Positions 12,001-18,597 of a stretch of 64,000 nucleotides of DNA are shown in pieces. The DNA is from Methanobrevibacter sp. YE315. GTDB lineage: Archaea > Methanobacteriota > Methanobacteria > Methanobacteriales > Methanobacteriaceae. Under the pieces are notes generated by a model that was given only the letters and a program-made list of their open reading frames with translations, was not told the DNA's origin and did no database searches. Made by a program: the position numbers and the translations under genes. Positions within the stretch are counted from its first letter, which is position 1. The number at the start of each line of letters is the position of its first letter. The stretch lies in contig NZ_CP010834.1 in the NCBI RefSeq assembly GCF_001548675.1, positions 310,001 through 374,000 on the forward strand, written 5' to 3'.

Positions 12001-14176
12001 TGGAAATAATACTTACAATGCTACCGTTGAAAACGGTGTTGCTACAATTACATTGGATAATGAGACTCCTGGAACTCATGACATTGAAGTGATTTACTCC
12101 GGTGACGAAAACCACACAGGTACAAATACCACTTCAACTGCAACAATTCCTAAAGTTGAAACTCCAATTTCCGTTGATGTGGATGATTGCAAAGTCGGAG
12201 ACACCGCAGTAATTACAGTTAATGTTCCTGAAGATGCTACTGGTAATGTGACTATTGAAGTTGATGGTGTGAAATACACTGAAGAGATTAAAGGCGGCAA
12301 AGCTGTATTTGAAGTTCCTGCTTTAACTGACGGAACTAAAACCATAGCTATTGAATATCCTGGTGATGATAAATATCTCGCAAACCACACAACTGCTAAC
12401 TTCACTGTATCCAAATGTGAATCTGAAGTGTCAGCTACAATAGATGACAGCAATGTTGGAGATAATGTGACTGTAACAGTAACCGTTCCAAAAGATGCTA
12501 CAGGTCAAGTATTGATTGACATTGATGGTGTGGGATACTATGTAAACGTAACCAACGGTACAGGTACAGCGCAAATTCCTCGTATACCTAGCGGTGTTTA
12601 CAATGTAACTGTAACATACCCTGGTGATGATAAATACTTGCCAAGCTCAAACAGCACTACCTTCAAAGTAGATAAAGTAGAATCATTTGTCATTCCAGAA
12701 GCAGAAGACATTTATGTTGGCGATAATGAGGTTATTACCCTTTCAGTTCCTTCTGATGCAACCGGAACCGTAACTATTCTCATAGATGGTGAAGCTTATA
12801 ACTTTAATTTAGATGATGGTTCATTAAGCAGTTCTGCTGGTGATAAATATTCAGTTGCCGTAAGCGGAGGCAATGGTAAATTAGTTATTTCTGGATTGCC
12901 TAAAGGAGAATACGTTGTAAGTGCAAGATACAATGGTGATGACAAATACTTGCCAAGCACTAATGAAACAACATTCAAAGTATTAAGAAAAGCTACAAAT
13001 ATGGATGTCACTGATTTAGGCAACGGAACAGTCGTTGTGGATCTGCCATGCGGCGCTACCGGTAATGTGACCATTAATGTTGGAAATAATACTTACACCG
13101 CTCCTGTTGAAAACGGCAGGGCTGTTATTGATTTGACTAACGAGACTCCTGGAACTCATGACATTGAAGTTATCTACTCCGGTGACGGTTCTCATGAGCC
13201 ACAAGTGGAAGACTCAAAAGTAACAATTCCGAAATATGATACTCCGATTAGTGTTGAGGTGGATGATATTAATGTTGGTGATACTGCTGTTGTTACCGTA
13301 ACTCTTCCTGATGGTGCTACTGGTACTGTAACTATTGAAATCAATGGTAAGTCTTATACTGCTGAAATTGAAGGTGGTAAGGCTGTATTTAATGTTGATG
13401 GATTAGAGGCGGGTAATAAGACTGTTGCTGTCATGTATGATGGTGATGAGAATTATGTTGGAAATTCAACAACCGGTCAGTTCATTGTATCCAAATGCGA
13501 ATCAACTGTGGAAGCTTCCAGTAAAAACATTAGTGTTGGAAATGATGAGGTTATTACAGTCATTGTTCCTAGCGATGCAACCGGTCGTGTATTGGTTGAC
13601 ATTAATGGCGTAGGATACTACGGAACAATCGTAAACGGCAAAGCTAAAGTTGTCATTCCGGAACTTCCAAGCGGAGAATACGATGCAACCGTGACTTATG
13701 AAGGTGATGGAAAATACTTGCCAAGCACAACAACAACCCAATTCACAGTAACCAAAGTCGCAACACCTATTCAAGCTACTGGCGACGATATCTACCAAGG
13801 AGATGACGCTACAGTTGTTGTAAATCTTCCAAGTGATGCAACCGGCACAGTCACAATCAATATTGAAGGTAAAGAGTACACCGAAGAAGTAAGTGACGGT
13901 AAAGCGGTATTTGTCATTCCTGATTTGCCTGAAGGCGACCACAAAGTTATCGTATCATATTCCGGTGATAAAAAATACGACGCCAATGAGACAATAACCG
14001 ATATTCAAGTTCACAACAAAGACTCTCCAAGCCCAAGTCCAAGTCCGAATGGAAGTGATGCGGACAGTGGTAATGCTGTTGACTTGACTAAACATGCAAC
14101 AGGTAACCCAATATTCGTATTGCTGTTGGTCATATTAGCTATCGGATCAACTCAAATCAGAAGATTTAAGAAATAA
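2..14176 (+). CDS. Giant adhesin-like surface protein with Ig-like repeats (5' end outside window)
   Basis: The reading frame is open from the first bases. The ATG at position 5 is internal, because the same repeat context (YKPYGE / YRPYGE) recurs about 352 codons later with coding sequence in front of it. More than 4,720 codons are visible. They form roughly 45-50 tandem modules of about 90-100 residues with recurring motifs such as DATGNVT, VTYNGDDKY and NFTVSK. This is typical of bacterial Ig-like repeat adhesins of Methanobrevibacter. Asn-X-Ser/Thr sequons are extremely dense, so heavy N-glycosylation is likely, and Cys is almost absent. The C terminus has a Ser-Pro linker (SPSPSPSP), one hydrophobic helix (IFVLLLVILAIGS) and a basic tail (RRFKK). 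It should therefore be anchored in the membrane and cross the pseudomurein wall. The role is inferred: attachment to host, feed or partner cells. Signal peptide and N-terminal domains are not visible. Confidence 0.9.
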   Translation, partial: DMTIVGDYKPYGENSTFTIRNIPSDILGNNVTIKIDNVSYVVPINGGVATLTLNNLSAGQHSASVTYDGDANYINKTKKFFPDIPKATPTVTLIQNGTDVIALVTGNVTGNVTFSVNNVEYTVDLTSGRNATLIGKLRIGENYVLATYNGDENYTQANAMNVFNVDKLNTTITVTPTNITFGEDEIIKVSVDPRATGFIAINIDGKISVEYINGEGVATFNITGLAAKKYTDVRVTYYPTTTDFNANVTTTSFTVSPTTDYKLHVISDDIEYGQNATVRVIVDPSANGNVTIYVDGKPVGTVNITNGEAVLSNISGLAGGQHVVNVTYNGDSKFAPKENGTNFMVKPNTSWKVNITEVDYRPYGETSTINITNIPSDFTGENLTIKIDGIPYVVPIVDGKATLSLNNLSAGSHMATVNYGGDANYSAISQVFRPNIPQATPTVTLTEVNGDVVATVSGNTTGNVTFYVNGKEYTINLTSGRNATLTKDHLIIGNNSVVAIYNGDKNYTSARTVGNFTVDKISTDLTVVATPETVYVGQNTTITVTMVNVTKGKVLIEVNNYNYTVNINNGVAVLNLTLPVGNYTVKAYYPGNSTHKVSNKTGNDFKVLDKITPVIEITVPSDVKVGQTVEIPVSSNGYNLTVWINGVKQTITDGKILYNVTEVGIYTIYANTTENDTHYSVERTEIFEAFKTNATLIISEIGTVYVGDEITIELTTNITDGEITIKVDDTVIGADGKFTPLLEGKYTITVVSKETGKYYEGFNSTVFNVIKRNSQINVTATGADVGNNATITVKTYDNATGYVTVNVNGTNYTIKLNNAGEGSLQIPGLGNGNYSVNVTYLGDDQYEPSTNSTSFEMTKVNTTMAISVSDITYGESANITVTITPGATGYITIRVNNTRNITLPIVEGKVNWIVSGLGANNYTVWANYSGDGKYNINNTDKVNNSFEVKKANPGLIFIVGGTVYENATVGIYIDDEIHGKVVNVTVDGVLYPNVSVDEGFKTQVLNEYKPYTIIVEYGGNENFTDARVEQEFTPSKVNTYGITVYGMNITVGDEEIITVEVPDHVDDVVIWVNGTKFRNTSFSGNKATFNITGLNLKEGIYTVTASVNDTEFKHINFTSMFTVNKTYPSINITIINETSIYVNDTVKVVVTVPSDVAEDVTIEIDGMEFTNSTVNGNATFYVPGITFGNKTVVATYPGDDKYRFNSTTAKFTVNKRQSQVNVTVDAGLVGDDVVINVTIPANAVGYVVVSVDGTDYTVNTTNGNGSISIKGLGNTTHTVNVTYIGDNQYLPSENSTTFGIPKDNTTISIAVESIDYGQKTNITVIVKDDATGYITIRIDGIKEITLPVVNGTVNWIVDGLAADNYTVIANYSGDAKYNKNETTKPFEVRQISPGIEIIDVISTADNNATIIVKVDPRVSENVTVTVDNKDYSAKPVNGIAIITTDILDYGNYTVNASYAGDKNFTKGYDIYKFTTNQTDDYLINITASDIHVGDNTNITVNVPSDATGKVIIELNGTNYTATIAGGKAVLNNVSTLEEGVYNVTAYFGDDKYANKTVETRFAVSKVDTPIAITVINDTSILVNDTVKVIVTVPEDATKDVTIEINGMKFTNSTVNGNATFYIPEITFGNKTVVATYPGDGKYRFNSTTANFTVNKRELDVKVNVTEVINVRDVAQVNVTLPTNSTGQVLVKVDGQNYTINLTQGKGSVEIKGLLNGTYPVEVTYLGDDQYLPRSNNTQEIKVNKVPSSINVTVENITLGDVAAVNITVITNATGNVTVTIGDEFNKTVGVIDGVISVIVPGLTVGDKTVNVTYNGDDRFLPSGNSTNFTVGRTTTEISLIVQNITYGENETIIAFINATGNVTIKVDGEVKGTPDIVDGKVIYDIEGLNAGNYTVEVIYNGDANTNSTSAKANFTVFKADVELEISVQDIPYGDVEHVIVTVKAKGNAEGNVTITVAGNTTTIVLGDEQTWVLKAPANSEDYTGTAKWNIYNLAVGEYPVTATYNGNENFNAITKDASFSVYQTNTTLDVDVHDILVWDKESINVTLAKNATGNVIININGVNHTAPITDGVAQLNLTNLTVGHKVVWVFYDGDKNYTANRTMVEFDVGQRTPKVNVTALNVTTAQEGKITINIPKNATGYVVLDGNFTERPIYVGINEFTDGVAEIPVNGLADGTYSVTITYYGDALDNYTIGENKTTFTVSKVNTTIDITVENINYGESANITGTVEDDATGYITIRIDGIKDITLPVVNGTVNWIVDGLAADNYTVYANYSGDAKYNKNETSKAFEVRQISPGVEIISVISTADNNATIIVKVDPRVSDNITVTVDKDYSVKPVNGIAVVITDVLDYGNYTVNASYAGDKNFTKGYDIYKFTTNQTDDYLINITASDIKVGDNTNITVNVPSDATGKVIIELNGTNYTATIAGGKAVLDNISIPKEGVYIVTAYFGDDKYANKTVGTRFAVSKVDTPIAITVINDTSIYVGDAVKVVVTVPEDVTKDVSIEINGMKFTNSTVNGNATFYVPGITYGNKTVVATYPGDDKYRFNSTTANFTVNKRDSYDIIVNVTDAINVGDVAQVNVTLPENATGQVVVKVDGQNYTINLTQGKGSVEIKGLLNGTYPVEVTYLGDDQYLSKSNNTQEIKVNKMHSTIRVTVDNITVGDVAAVNITVITTATGNVTIVIGDEYNKTVGVTDGLISVIVPGLTAGDKTVNVTYNGDDRFLPNENSTTFTVGKATAKIYVVAQNVTYGENETIIAFIDATGNVTFRIDGGDYGTANITDGKAVFTCSLEAGNHTVEVIYNGDSNTNSTSAEANFTVFKADPTISVEVEDIVYGDVEHIIVHVNAEGTVTIKINGTGITETISLENGERDIVLRATQYGDEGPFNYEGNATLNVYNLPAGKYSVEVTYNGNNNFNKATVEDKFTVYKANTTINFEVMPIIPAGETQVINITLSNTTATGNVSIYIGGVWHTENLTNGAVNFTTPILGSGLQEFVIVYGGDKNFTKALASGLFMVEEVPSALDISIDLDVKTSIPVGETQVINITMSNTSATGNVTINLDGKNYTRKLINGVANFTTPVLPSGNHTVVVIYGGDDFFTHNWTSATFEVTKLTPEIGLNVTLNGDTAIINVTAPENATEPMFVDVNGVGYYVNLTGGKGQLRLTNLTGGDYKVDVRYPGDDNYTESGVKSDSFKISGLPSNITAKVDNITYGEVAVIEVTVPEDATGNVTVEIDGKPYYANVSGGKAVVVVPGLEAGNYTVDVTYNGDEKYAPNSTSTKLEVSKLQTDDLIVIDQGNGTVVVVVPDNATGNVTIKVGNNTYNATVENGVATITLDNETPGTHDIEVIYSGDKNHTGANTTSTATIPKLATPIDVTVENIKVGDKENIIVTVPDNATGNVTIEINGVKYTEEIKDGKATFEIENLTAGNKTVAVDYICDDNYIGNHTTANFTVSKVTPEIKMNATLDGDTLTIDVEVPEDATKTVLIDVDGVGYYVNVTDGKGQLKLTNLTGGNHDIDARYPGDDKYTESDVVYDSVEVRGLPSNVTVKVDNITYGEVAVVEVTVPEDATGNVTVLIDGKPYDANVSGGKAVVVVPGLEAGNHTVDVTYNGDDKYAPSNSSTILEVSKAPTDELIVIDQGNGTVVVVVPDNATGNVTIKVGNNTYNATVENGVATITLDNETPGTHDIEVIYSGDENHTGTNTTSTATIPKVETPMSIDVDDIKVGDTAVITVNVPENATSNVTIEIDGVKYTEEIKNGKAVFEIDNLTAGNKTIAVDYPGDDTYLGNHTTANFTVSKVTPEIKVNPTLDGDTLTIDVEVPEDATKTVLIDVDGVGYYVNVTDGKGRLVLFNLTGGSHDVEARYPGDDKYTESDVVSDSVDVSNLPSDVSVKVDNITYGDNAVIEVTVPSDATGNVTVTIDGKPYVANVSGGKAIVVVPGLEAGNHTVDVIYSGDDKYAPSNSSTILEVSKAPTDELIVIDQGNGTVVVVVPDNATGNVTIKVGNNTYNATVENGVATITLDNETPGTHDIEVIYSGDENHTGTNTTSTATIPKVETPISVDVDDCKVGDTAVITVNVPEDATGNVTIEVDGVKYTEEIKGGKAVFEVPALTDGTKTIAIEYPGDDKYLANHTTANFTVSKCESEVSATIDDSNVGDNVTVTVTVPKDATGQVLIDIDGVGYYVNVTNGTGTAQIPRIPSGVYNVTVTYPGDDKYLPSSNSTTFKVDKVESFVIPEAEDIYVGDNEVITLSVPSDATGTVTILIDGEAYNFNLDDGSLSSSAGDKYSVAVSGGNGKLVISGLPKGEYVVSARYNGDDKYLPSTNETTFKVLRKATNMDVTDLGNGTVVVDLPCGATGNVTINVGNNTYTAPVENGRAVIDLTNETPGTHDIEVIYSGDGSHEPQVEDSKVTIPKYDTPISVEVDDINVGDTAVVTVTLPDGATGTVTIEINGKSYTAEIEGGKAVFNVDGLEAGNKTVAVMYDGDENYVGNSTTGQFIVSKCESTVEASSKNISVGNDEVITVIVPSDATGRVLVDINGVGYYGTIVNGKAKVVIPELPSGEYDATVTYEGDGKYLPSTTTTQFTVTKVATPIQATGDDIYQGDDATVVVNLPSDATGTVTINIEGKEYTEEVSDGKAVFVIPDLPEGDHKVIVSYSGDKKYDANETITDIQVHNKDSPSPSPSPNGSDADSGNAVDLTKHATGNPIFVLLLVILAIGSTQIRRFKK
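3900..8460 (+). repeat. Long-range duplication inside the adhesin gene (about 2.7-kb period)
   Basis: The segment from about 3900 to 5750 is repeated, diverged, from about 6606 to 8450. For example, the TTCAACTGCTG anchor is at 4204 and 6910, an offset of 2706 nt. A one-codon deletion in the second copy (VDNKDYS versus VDKDYS) shifts the offset to 2703. Module order is the same in both copies, so a multi-module block was duplicated as a unit and not single Ig domains. Confidence 0.7.
9332..12418 (+). repeat. Three tandem 1029-nt (343-codon) repeat units inside the adhesin gene
   Basis: Units begin at 9332, 10361 and 11390, each with a TPEI motif and exactly 1029 nt apart. Each unit contains several Ig-like modules. 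Units 2 and 3 share an apparently identical stretch of 308 bp (10826-11133 and 11855-12162), while surrounding parts differ at many third positions. Such local identity points to recent duplication or gene conversion. The frame is preserved, since 1029 is a multiple of three. Confidence 0.85.
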
Positions 14177-14186
14177 TTTTTCTTAA
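14166..14186 (+). terminator. Stem-loop around the adhesin stop codon
   Basis: The arms TTAAGAAA (14166-14173) and TTTCTTAA (14179-14186) are a perfect 8-bp inverted repeat. The 5-nt loop contains the TAA stop (14174-14176). T-rich DNA follows (about 14187-14201), so it resembles an intrinsic terminator or a 3'-end-protecting hairpin. Confidence 0.6.
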
Positions 14187-14482
14187 TTTTTTCTTTTTTT
14201 TAAGAAATTATATCAATTCATGTAGATTACCAAATTATTTTTTCATTATTTCTAATTAATACCTATATTTAATTAAAAGGATGTTTGATAATTATTAAGG
14301 TCATGTGATTATATTTAAAATTTTCATTCGTATTTTTAATTAAATGATAATCTAATTTTGACCCGTTTTTGGATTGTGGTGGGTGGTTGTCCTTTGTTAA
14401 AACTTTGTCAGATATTTATTAAAATTAACTAATACTTTTATATTCTTTTAAACATATAATTAATAGTGGATGTTGTGGTAGT
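14187..14482. other. Intergenic region, no gene seen
   Basis: AT-rich spacer between the adhesin and the DUF92 gene. It begins with T runs, with a second TAAGAAATTA that could also pair with the terminator arm. It ends with TATA-like sequence near 14430-14445, a plausible promoter for the next gene. I see no coding potential or tRNA-like folding. Confidence 0.5.
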
Positions 14483-15178
14483 ATGGTTGAATCAATGATG
14501 GTTAATTGGATTTATGTTATCCTCTTATTTATTTTAGCAGCAATAACCTATAAAAGAAAATCTTTGGATTTGGTTGGTGCCGCCGTAATGGTTATAATGG
14601 GCATTGTAATCATATTTTCGGCTGGGGCAAACTGGTTGCTGTTAATTGTCCTGTTTCTTGTAATGTCATTGTTCGCCACAAAATATTCAAAAAAATATAA
14701 AATGTCTTTAGGGGAGTTTGAAGGCAGAAGGACTTCTAAAAATGTTATATCAAACGGTGTTGTCGCTTGTTTTATGGCCGCTTTTGGAGGATTCTATTCC
14801 CCTCTTGTAGGAGGGTTTATAGGTGCAATTGCAACTGCAACAGCAGATACGCTAGCTTCTGAAATCGGTGTTTTATATCAGCCACGTTTGATTACTACAT
14901 TGCAGAAGGTGGATCCTGGAACTAATGGGGCGGTATCAACATTGGGAACTGCAGCAGGTATGGTCGGTGCAGCAATTATCGGGATTGCCGCTTACTTTTT
15001 AGGCATTATTCCAAATCCTTTGACTGCAATCCTGGTTTCTATAATTTCAGGTACTGTGGGCTGCTTTATGGACAGTATTTTAGGTGCTCTTTTTGAAAAT
15101 AGGAACTTGTTGACCAACGAACATGTGAATTTGATTGCAACAGTTGTTGGCGCTCTCGTTGGAATCTTATTAATGTAA
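14483..15178 (+). CDS. DUF92 family integral membrane protein
   Basis: The product has 231 residues and about six hydrophobic segments. It has the conserved family core: a GRRTSKNVISNG motif around residues 82-93, then an acidic TADTLASEIG motif and a GTNGAVSTLGT motif. These are hallmarks of the TIGR00297/DUF92 family. Plant and cyanobacterial members (VTE6) phosphorylate phytyl phosphate. The archaeal substrate is unknown, and a polyprenyl-phosphate kinase role in lipid or cofactor metabolism is only an inference. The start has a weak ribosome site (GTGGTAG), and an ATG at 14498 is an alternative. It stands alone, upstream of apgM-glmM. Confidence 0.82.
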   Translation: MVESMMVNWIYVILLFILAAITYKRKSLDLVGAAVMVIMGIVIIFSAGANWLLLIVLFLVMSLFATKYSKKYKMSLGEFEGRRTSKNVISNGVVACFMAAFGGFYSPLVGGFIGAIATATADTLASEIGVLYQPRLITTLQKVDPGTNGAVSTLGTAAGMVGAAIIGIAAYFLGIIPNPLTAILVSIISGTVGCFMDSILGALFENRNLLTNEHVNLIATVVGALVGILLM

Positions 15179-15185
15179 CTTTTTT

Positions 15186-15205
15186 TTCTAAAGTTCAATT
15201 TAGAA
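15186..15205 (+). terminator. Stem-loop downstream of the DUF92 gene
   Basis: TTCTAAA (15186-15192) and TTTAGAA (15199-15205) pair perfectly with a 6-nt loop, just after a T run. A competing stem, AACTTT/AAAGTT (15177-15182 and 15190-15195), includes part of the stop codon. Either may mark the transcript end. Confidence 0.4.
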
Positions 15206-15283
15206 TTTTAATCTAGTTTTTAAATAAATTATATAACTACTAAAAATAAAAATTATATTAGTATAATCTATTAGGTGATATTT

Positions 15284-16522
15284 ATGAAAGGAATTATTTT
15301 AATTATGGATGGTATGGGTGACCGTCCAATTAAAGAATTTGGTAATAAAACTCCTTTGGAAGCAGCTAATACTCCAAATATGGATAAAATGGCTGAAGAA
15401 GGAATTACAGGTATTATGGATTCAATAGCTCCGGGAATCATCCCTGGAAGTGACACCGCACATTTATCTATTTTAGGCTACAATCCTTATGAAGTATATA
15501 CTGGAAGGGGTCCGTTTGAGGCAAATGGTGTCGGATTGGAAGTGCTTCCGGGAGATATTGCATTCAGATGCAACTTTTCAACAGCAGATGAGGATTTTAT
15601 TGTAACTGACAGGCGTGCCGGAAGAATCAAAGAAGGCACTAAAGAGATAGTTGAAGAATTGAATAAGATGGTTTTAGAGGACTATCCTGACATTAAAATT
15701 ATTTTCAAAGAATCCACAGGCCACAGGGCAGTTTTAGTTTTAAGGGGAGAAGGACTCTCCGATAAAGTAAGCGATGCAGACCCTAAAGTGGAAGGCAATA
15801 AGCCTAAAGAAGTAAGGGCTTTAGACGACACACCTGAAGCGGCAAGAACCGCAGACATCTTGAACAAATTAGTCAAAAAAACTTATGAAATGGTTAAAGA
15901 TCACCCAGTTAACTTAAAAAGAATTGAAGAAGGCAAACCGCCAGCGAACGTTGTCATTCCTCGTGGTGCAGGAGAAGTGCCGGTTGTCGAACAGTTAAAC
16001 GACAAATATGAAATAAATTCAGCATGCATTGCAGAAACCGGACTTATCATGGGAATCGGAAGATTTGCAGGAATGGACATTATTGAAATGGAAGATGTGA
16101 CCGGCGGAATTGACACAAACTTGTATAACATCAGAGATACCATCATAGACCAAGTAAAAAATTCAGACCATGACTTTTTCCTGATAAACATTGACGGGGC
16201 TGACGAAGCAGGTCACGACGGCCAAACCATAGAGAAAAAGGAATTCATAGAGAAAGTTGACGAAGTAGTCATGAGCGAACTGATAAAACTTGAGGATGTT
16301 TATATCTACTTAACAGCTGACCATTCAACTCCAATTTCTGTAATGAACCACTCTGGAGACCCAGTACCTGTATTAATCAGAGGTCCTGAAGTAAGGGTTG
16401 ATGATGTTTGTGAATTCTCCGAAAGGGCATGTGCAAAAGGAGGACTCAACAGAATCAGAGGATCAGATGTGATGAATATAATGATGGACTTAATGAATTA
16501 TGCTCATAAATTCGGTGCATAG
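15284..16522 (+). CDS. apgM: 2,3-bisphosphoglycerate-independent phosphoglycerate mutase, archaeal type
   Basis: ApgM interconverts 3- and 2-phosphoglycerate in the cytosolic glycolytic/gluconeogenic path. The 412-residue product belongs to the alkaline phosphatase superfamily. It has the N-terminal metal-binding DGMGD (Asp9), a [12 protein letters not shown] motif with the probable catalytic Ser56, and later [12 protein letters not shown] and TADHSTP metal-site motifs. The length fits archaeal ApgM. A GTG nine bases upstream in frame is part of the GGTGAT ribosome site (15274-15279), so the start is the ATG at 15284. glmM follows after 8 nt, suggesting co-transcription. A TATA-like AATTATATAAC lies near 15227. 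Confidence 0.95.
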   Translation: MKGIILIMDGMGDRPIKEFGNKTPLEAANTPNMDKMAEEGITGIMDSIAPGIIPGSDTAHLSILGYNPYEVYTGRGPFEANGVGLEVLPGDIAFRCNFSTADEDFIVTDRRAGRIKEGTKEIVEELNKMVLEDYPDIKIIFKESTGHRAVLVLRGEGLSDKVSDADPKVEGNKPKEVRALDDTPEAARTADILNKLVKKTYEMVKDHPVNLKRIEEGKPPANVVIPRGAGEVPVVEQLNDKYEINSACIAETGLIMGIGRFAGMDIIEMEDVTGGIDTNLYNIRDTIIDQVKNSDHDFFLINIDGADEAGHDGQTIEKKEFIEKVDEVVMSELIKLEDVYIYLTADHSTPISVMNHSGDPVPVLIRGPEVRVDDVCEFSERACAKGGLNRIRGSDVMNIMMDLMNYAHKFGA

Positions 16523-16530
16523 GTGAGAAT

Positions 16531-17868
16531 ATGGCAGCGAAAAAACTATTTGGAACATCCGGAATAAGAGGATTGATAGGTTCTGAAGTGACCTGTGAAC
16601 TTGCATTGAACGTAGGTAAATCATTAGCCTATTATTTGGGAAACAATGGTACAGTGGTTTTAGGTCACGATACAAGAACAACAAATGAAATGCTCGACCA
16701 GGCTATTTGCGCAGGATTGCTTGAAAGCGGAGTTAATGTGATTAAAATAGGTATGGTTCCAACCCCTTTAGTCGGATATGCTACCGAAAAATTAGGTGCT
16801 GATGCGGGAATCATGCTAACAGCTTCCCATAATCCTTCACAGTACAACGGAATTAAGTTATGGAATAAAAATGGGATGGCATATACCGCAGTTCAAGAAG
16901 CCGAAATCGAAGAAATCTATGCAAATAAATCTTATATTTCAGTGTCATGGGATAAGGTCGGAAAATTAAATGTCAACGAAGAAATCAAAGGCCAGTATGT
17001 CGATGATTTGGTAAATATGGTCGATATTAAAGAAGGCTTGAAAGTGGTCATTGACTGTGCATCCGGTGCAGGAAGCGAAATATCACCTTTAGTATTCAGA
17101 AAAGCAGGATGCGAAGTAACAACCTTAAATTCACAGCCTGACGGATTTTTCCCAGGAAGAAACCCTGAACCGAATGAAGAAAACTTACAGACCCTAATGA
17201 AAACAGTTGTAGCTATCGGCGCTGATTTGGGAGTAGCCCATGACGGAGATGCTGACAGAATGATTACCGTTGATGAAAAAGGTAATGTATCACCGTTCGA
17301 TTCACTTTTAGCATTGATTTCAAAAGAGTTCGACGGAGACATCGTAACAACCGTAGATGCAGGTTTGTGTATGGACGAATCCGTAAAAGGAAGAGTATTA
17401 AGAACACCTGTAGGTGATGTGAATGTTGCTGAAGTGATTATCGAGGAAAATGCGGCCTTTGGTGGAGAACCTTCAGGAACTTGGCTGCACCCGGACTTCT
17501 GCATGTGTCCTGACGGAATTCTTTCAGGATTGAGAATGGCAGAAATCGTTTCAAGGGACGGCAAGCTATCTGAACTATTGGAACAGATTCCGTCTTATCC
17601 GAATATCCGTGAAAAAATAACCTGCTCCAAAGAAGCTAAAGTTAAAGTGATGGAAAACATGGAAGAGCTATTGACTGATGCATTCGATGATATTGTAGAA
17701 GTCAATCCTCTTGATGGAGTCAGATTAACATTCGAAGATGACAGCTGGGTTTTGGTAAGGCCTTCAGGAACTGAAGATTACATTAGAATAACTTTAGAAT
17801 CTCGTGACGCTGAAAGGGCAGAAGAGATTAAAGAGACATGTGTAAAAATAATCAATGAAAACTTATGA
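16531..17868 (+). CDS. glmM: Phosphoglucosamine mutase (first copy)
   Basis: It converts glucosamine-6-phosphate to glucosamine-1-phosphate for UDP-GlcNAc synthesis. The 445-residue alpha-D-phosphohexomutase shows LFGTSGIRG at the N terminus, the phosphoserine loop TASHNP (Ser99), the Mg-binding DGDADR (238-243), the sugar-binding GEPSGT and the phosphate-binding RPSGTEDYIRI near the C terminus. The start is supported by GGTGAG at 16522-16527, which overlaps the apgM stop. A second paralog lies at 24878-26242. The substrate (glucosamine versus mannose or glucose) cannot be settled by sequence reading alone. Confidence 0.9.
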   Translation: MAAKKLFGTSGIRGLIGSEVTCELALNVGKSLAYYLGNNGTVVLGHDTRTTNEMLDQAICAGLLESGVNVIKIGMVPTPLVGYATEKLGADAGIMLTASHNPSQYNGIKLWNKNGMAYTAVQEAEIEEIYANKSYISVSWDKVGKLNVNEEIKGQYVDDLVNMVDIKEGLKVVIDCASGAGSEISPLVFRKAGCEVTTLNSQPDGFFPGRNPEPNEENLQTLMKTVVAIGADLGVAHDGDADRMITVDEKGNVSPFDSLLALISKEFDGDIVTTVDAGLCMDESVKGRVLRTPVGDVNVAEVIIEENAAFGGEPSGTWLHPDFCMCPDGILSGLRMAEIVSRDGKLSELLEQIPSYPNIREKITCSKEAKVKVMENMEELLTDAFDDIVEVNPLDGVRLTFEDDSWVLVRPSGTEDYIRITLESRDAERAEEIKETCVKIINENL

Positions 17869-17885
17869 AGATGATTTTCATCTTC
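17867..17885 (+). terminator. Terminator-like hairpin overlapping the glmM stop codon
   Basis: GAAGATGA (17867-17874) and TCATCTTC (17878-17885) form a perfect 8-bp stem with a TTT loop. The stem begins inside the TGA stop. An 8-base T run (17894-17901) follows. Confidence 0.65.
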
Positions 17886-18104
17886 AAAATTACTTTTTTT
17901 TAAATATAGCTTGTTTTAAACATTGATATAATGTTTTAAGGTATAAATGGGTTTTTTGACTAAAATACGTGCGATAAAATCGAGTTTTCCAAAGTTAATT
18001 TCCGATGTTTTTTGGAAAATAAAGTCTTGAATAGGTTTTGAATAAATTGGAATAGACTATCCAATTCTCTTTTTTTTGAAGTTTTTGTTTCCAGTAATTT
18101 CAAG

Positions 18105-18422
18105 TCATTTGCGCCTTTTCTTTGCAGCGGGAAGCTCTTCATACATTGCTTCAATCAGTTCTTTTAGAAACTCCCTATTTTCTATGTCATCGACAAGCAG
18201 CATTTCTTTTGCACCTTCATAGGGCAATTCCCTATTTGCATCGGGCATCATCTCTATTGCTGATTTTACGGGTTTGACAAGGAAGCGGTCATCGTAGATG
18301 CCTCCGACAATCTTGCCATGATAGTAAATAATGTATTCTCCCATCATTGCCCTATAAGATATGTCGTCTAGGTCTGACAACTGATCTAATATGTAATCCA
18401 GATATTCTTTACTTGATGTCAT
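18105..18422 (-). CDS. TfoX N-terminal domain family protein
   Basis: The 105-residue product starts with SSKEYLDYILDQLSDLDDISYRAMMGEYIIYYHGKIVG-like sequence and continues with DDRFLVKPV. This is the TfoX/Sxy N-terminal fold; YHGKIVGGIYDDRFLVK is characteristic. Bacterial Sxy/TfoX regulates competence. Stand-alone N-domain proteins in archaea have no established function. The C terminus is basic (AAKKRRK), which could help nucleic-acid contact. The start has a good ribosome site (AAAGGGGATTTG). It is monocistronic as far as can be seen. Confidence 0.75.
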   Translation of the reverse strand: MTSSKEYLDYILDQLSDLDDISYRAMMGEYIIYYHGKIVGGIYDDRFLVKPVKSAIEMMPDANRELPYEGAKEMLLVDDIENREFLKELIEAMYEELPAAKKRRK

Positions 18423-18580
18423 GATTCAAATCCCCTTTAAAAACAATTTTAATTTATTATCTTAATAATTAATAAGCTTGGGGCAATGTTTTAGATGGTC
18501 ATTTAAAAATTGGTATAATACTGGTCTGCACCAAATAATTTTTGTTTTAGAGATGATGGTTTTCTTTTCAATTGGCAATT

Positions 18581-18597
18581 GGAGGAGTTTATCCTCC
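18581..18597 (-). terminator. Hairpin with the DUF2207-like gene's stop codon in its loop
   Basis: GGAGGA (18581-18586) and TCCTCC (18592-18597) pair perfectly. The 5-nt loop holds most of the minus-strand TAA stop (18591-18589). The arms encode the final Gly-Gly codons. Confidence 0.5.

Noticed and set aside
217-13986. Many minus-strand and other-frame open frames inside the adhesin gene
   Set aside because: They are shadows of the repetitive coding sequence; they recur with the repeats and have no ribosome sites or recognisable domains.
1-14176. CRISPR array or satellite DNA in the highly repetitive first 14 kb
   Set aside because: Repeats are long, protein-coding, in frame and diverged at third positions; there are no short identical repeats with unique spacers.
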